In this document: in pieces, positions 16,004 through 18,101 of the stretch
Layout: each line of letters begins with the position of its first letter
Numbering within the stretch: the stretch's first letter is position 1
Source: Eutrophocola sp965661105
GTDB lineage: Bacteria; Pseudomonadota; Gammaproteobacteria; Pseudomonadales; Pseudohongiellaceae
DNA length: 18,101 nt
Reading direction: 5' to 3'
Assembly (NCBI GenBank): GCA_965661105.1
Contig: CBFICR010000057.1
Coordinates: forward strand, 1 to 18,101
Notes under the pieces: generated by a model
What the model was told of the DNA's origin: nothing
Databases searched by the model: none
The model's input: the letters and a program-made list of their open reading frames with translations, nothing else
Made by a program: the position numbers and the translations under genes

Positions 16004-16018
16004 CCGGAATCATTCCGG
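16004..16018. promoter_or_regulatory. 15-bp perfect palindrome upstream of the DUF6152 gene (operator candidate)
   Basis: CCGGAATCATTCCGG is a perfect 7-1-7 palindrome 35 bases before the DUF6152 start. Its size and symmetry fit a dimeric repressor or activator site. An AT-rich stretch with TATAAA-like hexamers lies further upstream (about 16040-16065 on the minus strand), so binding would sit downstream of RNA polymerase. A small hairpin in the leader RNA is the alternative. No second copy was found by eye. Confidence 0.45.
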
Positions 16019-16092
16019 TACTCTACTAGTCGATTCAGAAAAAATACGATTTATACCAGTGAGTTTATATTACCTTTTAATCGTATATTGGG

Positions 16093-16962
16093 TTATTGAC
16101 CTGGGTCATCAAGGCCAAGTAAGTCCCAATAAAGAAGTTTGTCTGCAAAAGGAACACACTTGTGTTCAAGTGTTTGGGCATTCTCTTCAATCAGTCGATA
16201 GAGAGGCATTTCGATTGTCCAGGGCTCTGAGTAAGTCTGTGGGTCCTCCAGTGTGGCTTCATACCAGATATGATCTGGCCCGAGTTTGCGGAAGCGCTCA
16301 GTAACTACCAGCTGATTACTATAATGATTGCCGGCACGATCAAGCCAGGTCATACCATTCTGGTTCAGGGTAGTGATCACCAGGGTGTCTCCTTCCCAGC
16401 GCCCGTTAGATTTTCCCATCCAGGCATCCAGTGGCAACCCGCCGGTCTCATTCATGTGGACCACTCGCTGCGAAGCGGCGAAGGGATACACCATTATCAG
16501 ATCATCATCACTTCCACCCTGAAATATTGAAAAGGGTATATCGTGATAAGTGGCACGGGGAATCCCGAGCATGTAGCATTTGGCTTCCGGATCGTTGATG
16601 GGCCAGTTGGCACGGTTTTCGTCACGTTGTGCAAGAGCTTCAGGCAGATATGGAATAGTGCCACCGTCACTTAGTACACTTTTGCCAGCAGGAATGGCGG
16701 CTATGGCGCCCATTTCCCAGAAGTCATCAAGCGCCTCAGCCGAGTGGGCTTCGAGGTTCCAGTTTGCGGTATTGATGGCTTTCCAGACGCCGTTAAGATT
16801 GGGGCGGCCATCGAGCATGGAAGTATCTTCTGCGGCGCTTGAATCTGCAGCAGCATTGGATTGAGCTATTTGTTGTTGCTGTGTTTCCTGGCTACAGCCA
16901 GTTACCAGCACAGCTCCTAGAAAAGCCCCCAAAGAAACTAATGTGATGAATCGATTTTGCAT
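16093..16962 (-). CDS. Outer-membrane-type lipoprotein with C-x3-G-x-P and WEG motifs, unknown family
   Basis: This 289-residue protein has a lipoprotein signal: MQNRF, a hydrophobic core and lipobox VTGC, so C23 becomes the lipidated residue. Ser at +2 suggests the outer membrane. A Gln/Ala/Ser linker (about 25-48) follows, then GRPNLNGVW (52-60), C129 in AKCYMLGIP, SIFQGG, and WMGKSNGRWEGDTLV (181-195). The same landmarks occur in the divergent gene starting at 17193, so the two are paralogues. I know this type only as an uncharacterised protein of Acidobacteria and marine gammaproteobacteria. I set the start at 16962, not at the upstream ATG of the same frame (17019), because AAGGAG lies just before it and the signal peptide begins there. 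It is the first gene of its group; DUF6152 follows after 123 bases. Confidence 0.85.
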   Translation of the reverse strand: MQNRFITLVSLGAFLGAVLVTGCSQETQQQQIAQSNAAADSSAAEDTSMLDGRPNLNGVWKAINTANWNLEAHSAEALDDFWEMGAIAAIPAGKSVLSDGGTIPYLPEALAQRDENRANWPINDPEAKCYMLGIPRATYHDIPFSIFQGGSDDDLIMVYPFAASQRVVHMNETGGLPLDAWMGKSNGRWEGDTLVITTLNQNGMTWLDRAGNHYSNQLVVTERFRKLGPDHIWYEATLEDPQTYSEPWTIEMPLYRLIEENAQTLEHKCVPFADKLLYWDLLGLDDPGQ

Positions 16963-17118
16963 CAATCCACTCCTTTTAAAATTATTTGATCTTGAATGGA
17001 CGGGTTGAGAGTAGCACACTCGTCAGGACAGTGGGAACAGTGGAACTTTCAATTTTACTGCCCAGGGTCATTTGCTGTTGGTATGATGATGCCATGCAAT
17101 TCTTGGAAAAAATGTTGT

Positions 17119-17131
17119 ACGATACTATCGT
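17119..17131. promoter_or_regulatory. Small palindrome in the divergent promoter region of the WEG paralogues
   Basis: ACGAT-ACT-ATCGT (17119-17131) is a perfect 5-3-5 inverted repeat in AT-rich sequence 61 bases before the plus-strand gene. A TTGTAC hexamer (17115-17120) overlaps it, and TATAAA (17134-17139) follows at 13 bases, too short for a normal sigma-70 pair. It could be an operator. The remaining 230-base gap shows no gene. Confidence 0.3.
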
Positions 17132-17192
17132 TCTATAAAAAAATTAGACGTTCAATAAAGAACAATTAGAAAATCTGTTCAGGGAGCTCCAG

Positions 17193-18101
17193 ATGAAAAG
17201 CCGGATTCTGTCATTACGAAGCACCAGTCTCACTATCAGTCTTGCCATGCTCATGATTCATTCAGCGGTGTTTGCTGCCCAGGGAGATGCAGACTATGTG
17301 CAACCAATGACTCCGTGGGGTGAGCCGGACTTGCGTGGCACCTGGCCAATCAATCACCTTATTGGTGTGCCTCTGGTAAGGCCTCCTGAGTTTGGTGAAC
17401 AGGCTTTTTTGTCGGATGAAGAATTTGCAGAGAAGCAAGCCAGTGTTGCAGCCCGTGATGATCGTTTCCAGTCCGGCGCAATTCCGGCAGCAGATGCGGC
17501 CGGCAGAGCCATGCGACAAACGTCATTGATTGTTGATCCGCCAGATGGGCAGTATCCGGAACTGACAGAATATGGGAAACAACTGCAGGCCAATATGCGC
17601 GGTTCCTACCATCCGACACAAACGGTATTTGACTCTATTGAGGATTTCAGTGCCTGGGATCGCTGTATTACTCGTGGTATGCCGGTTTCGATGCAGGCGC
17701 GCAACTACAATAATGGAATACGCATTTTTCAATCACCCGGTTACGTCGTCATTCAGCTGGAGATGGCGCATGAGGCACGCATAATTCCTACCTCTGATAT
17801 GCCGCCCCTTGATTCAAACATCAAGCAATGGCTTGGTGAGTCGCGCGGACACTGGGAAGGCAATACACTGGTTGTCGAAACCACCAATTTTAATGGCAAG
17901 ACCGGTAAAACCAGCGCAGGAAATCCGGGCTCTCCGCGGCCTCTGCAGCCAACCACCACCAATCAGCGTATTGTTGAACGGTTTACCCGTGTTGCAGATG
18001 ACACTATTGAATTTGAAATGGTAATTGAGGATCCGGAAGTGCTGGCCACAGGCTCCTATACTGTCGCCTATCCTACCTATCTGGATAACGACTATGATAT
18101 T
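17193..18101 (+). CDS. Secreted WEG-motif protein of unknown family, paralogue of the lipoprotein (3' end outside window)
   Basis: The frame is open from the ATG at 17193 to the window edge, giving the first 303 residues. The ribosome site AGGGAG is 6 bases before the start. A Sec signal (MKSR, hydrophobic core, likely cut after VFA at residue 28) has no lipobox, so the protein is periplasmic or secreted. Landmarks are PWGEPDLRGTW (41-51), C158 in DRCITRGMP, IRIFQSPGYVVIQLEMAHE (about 176-194) and WLGESRGHWEGNTLVV (213-228). The order and spacing match the divergently transcribed lipoprotein (GRPNLNGVW, AKCYMLGIP, IFQ, WEG), showing common ancestry, although identity outside these blocks is low. 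The function is unknown; the conserved single Cys and the Trp/Gly/Glu block could form a binding site. It shares its 230-base upstream region with the lipoprotein gene. Confidence 0.85.
   Translation, partial: MKSRILSLRSTSLTISLAMLMIHSAVFAAQGDADYVQPMTPWGEPDLRGTWPINHLIGVPLVRPPEFGEQAFLSDEEFAEKQASVAARDDRFQSGAIPAADAAGRAMRQTSLIVDPPDGQYPELTEYGKQLQANMRGSYHPTQTVFDSIEDFSAWDRCITRGMPVSMQARNYNNGIRIFQSPGYVVIQLEMAHEARIIPTSDMPPLDSNIKQWLGESRGHWEGNTLVVETTNFNGKTGKTSAGNPGSPRPLQPTTTNQRIVERFTRVADDTIEFEMVIEDPEVLATGSYTVAYPTYLDNDYDI

Noticed and set aside
16963..17019. Upstream start giving the lipoprotein 19 extra residues
   Set aside because: The extra residues precede a complete lipoprotein signal, and the good ribosome site serves the ATG at 16962.
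17028..17043. Direct repeat ACAGTGG x2 at 9-base spacing
   Set aside because: It is too short and lacks symmetry or a third copy; chance is likely.
17262..17619. Three overlapping minus-strand frames of about 80 codons
   Set aside because: They are antisense to the secreted WEG gene, whose plus-strand frame is open from its ribosome site to the window edge.

Overview
The window looks like chromosome from a free-living, probably marine gammaproteobacterium. The grounds are a gammaproteobacterial-type 23S tail and 5S rRNA, a second-type elongation factor G very close to the FusA2/EF-G2 proteins of that class, and a set of exported oxidoreductase-like families common in marine gammaproteobacteria and in Acidobacteria and Planctomycetes. 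The genus cannot be fixed from this sequence. No insertion sequence, phage gene, tRNA or CRISPR array was seen.

Layout. (1) 1-597, plus strand: the end of an rRNA operon, with the 3' tail of 23S, a spacer without tRNA, 5S and a strong terminator. (2) 833-2985, plus strand: a monocistronic fusA2-like EF-G gene with a terminator that can also work for the convergent operon. (3) 9322 down to 3051, minus strand: a tight four-gene run of exported proteins. In transcription order these are a Tat-type metallo-beta-lactamase-fold protein, a di-haem-motif DUF1587/1592/1588/1585 protein, a Tat-type DUF1552 (HXXSHH) protein and an exported ankyrin-repeat protein. (4) 11843 down to 9522, minus strand: a 773-residue cytoplasmic protein with a C-terminal class III nucleotidyl-cyclase-like domain whose catalytic set is incomplete. 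(5) 12079-12978, plus strand: a secreted NHL-type beta-propeller, divergent from the cyclase-like gene. (6) 16962 down to 13029, minus strand: a second group of exported proteins. In transcription order these are a lipoprotein of unknown family, a DUF6152 protein, a subclass-B3-like metallo-beta-lactamase-fold protein and a PQQ-glucose/sorbosone-dehydrogenase-like propeller fused to a cytochrome c. (7) 17193 to the end, plus strand: the 5' part of a secreted paralogue of that lipoprotein, transcribed divergently from it.

Taken together, 10 of the 12 protein genes carry Sec, Tat or lipoprotein signals, and three CxxCH haem sites sit in two of them. I infer that regions 3 and 5-7 encode periplasmic or outer-membrane-associated oxidation and hydrolysis of an unknown substrate, with electrons passed to c-type cytochromes. 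This is an inference from gene content; no substrate can be named. The most unusual points are the altered active sites in the metallo-beta-lactamase-fold protein of region 3, the cyclase-like protein and the PQQ-propeller protein, together with the divergent pair of 'WEG' paralogues.
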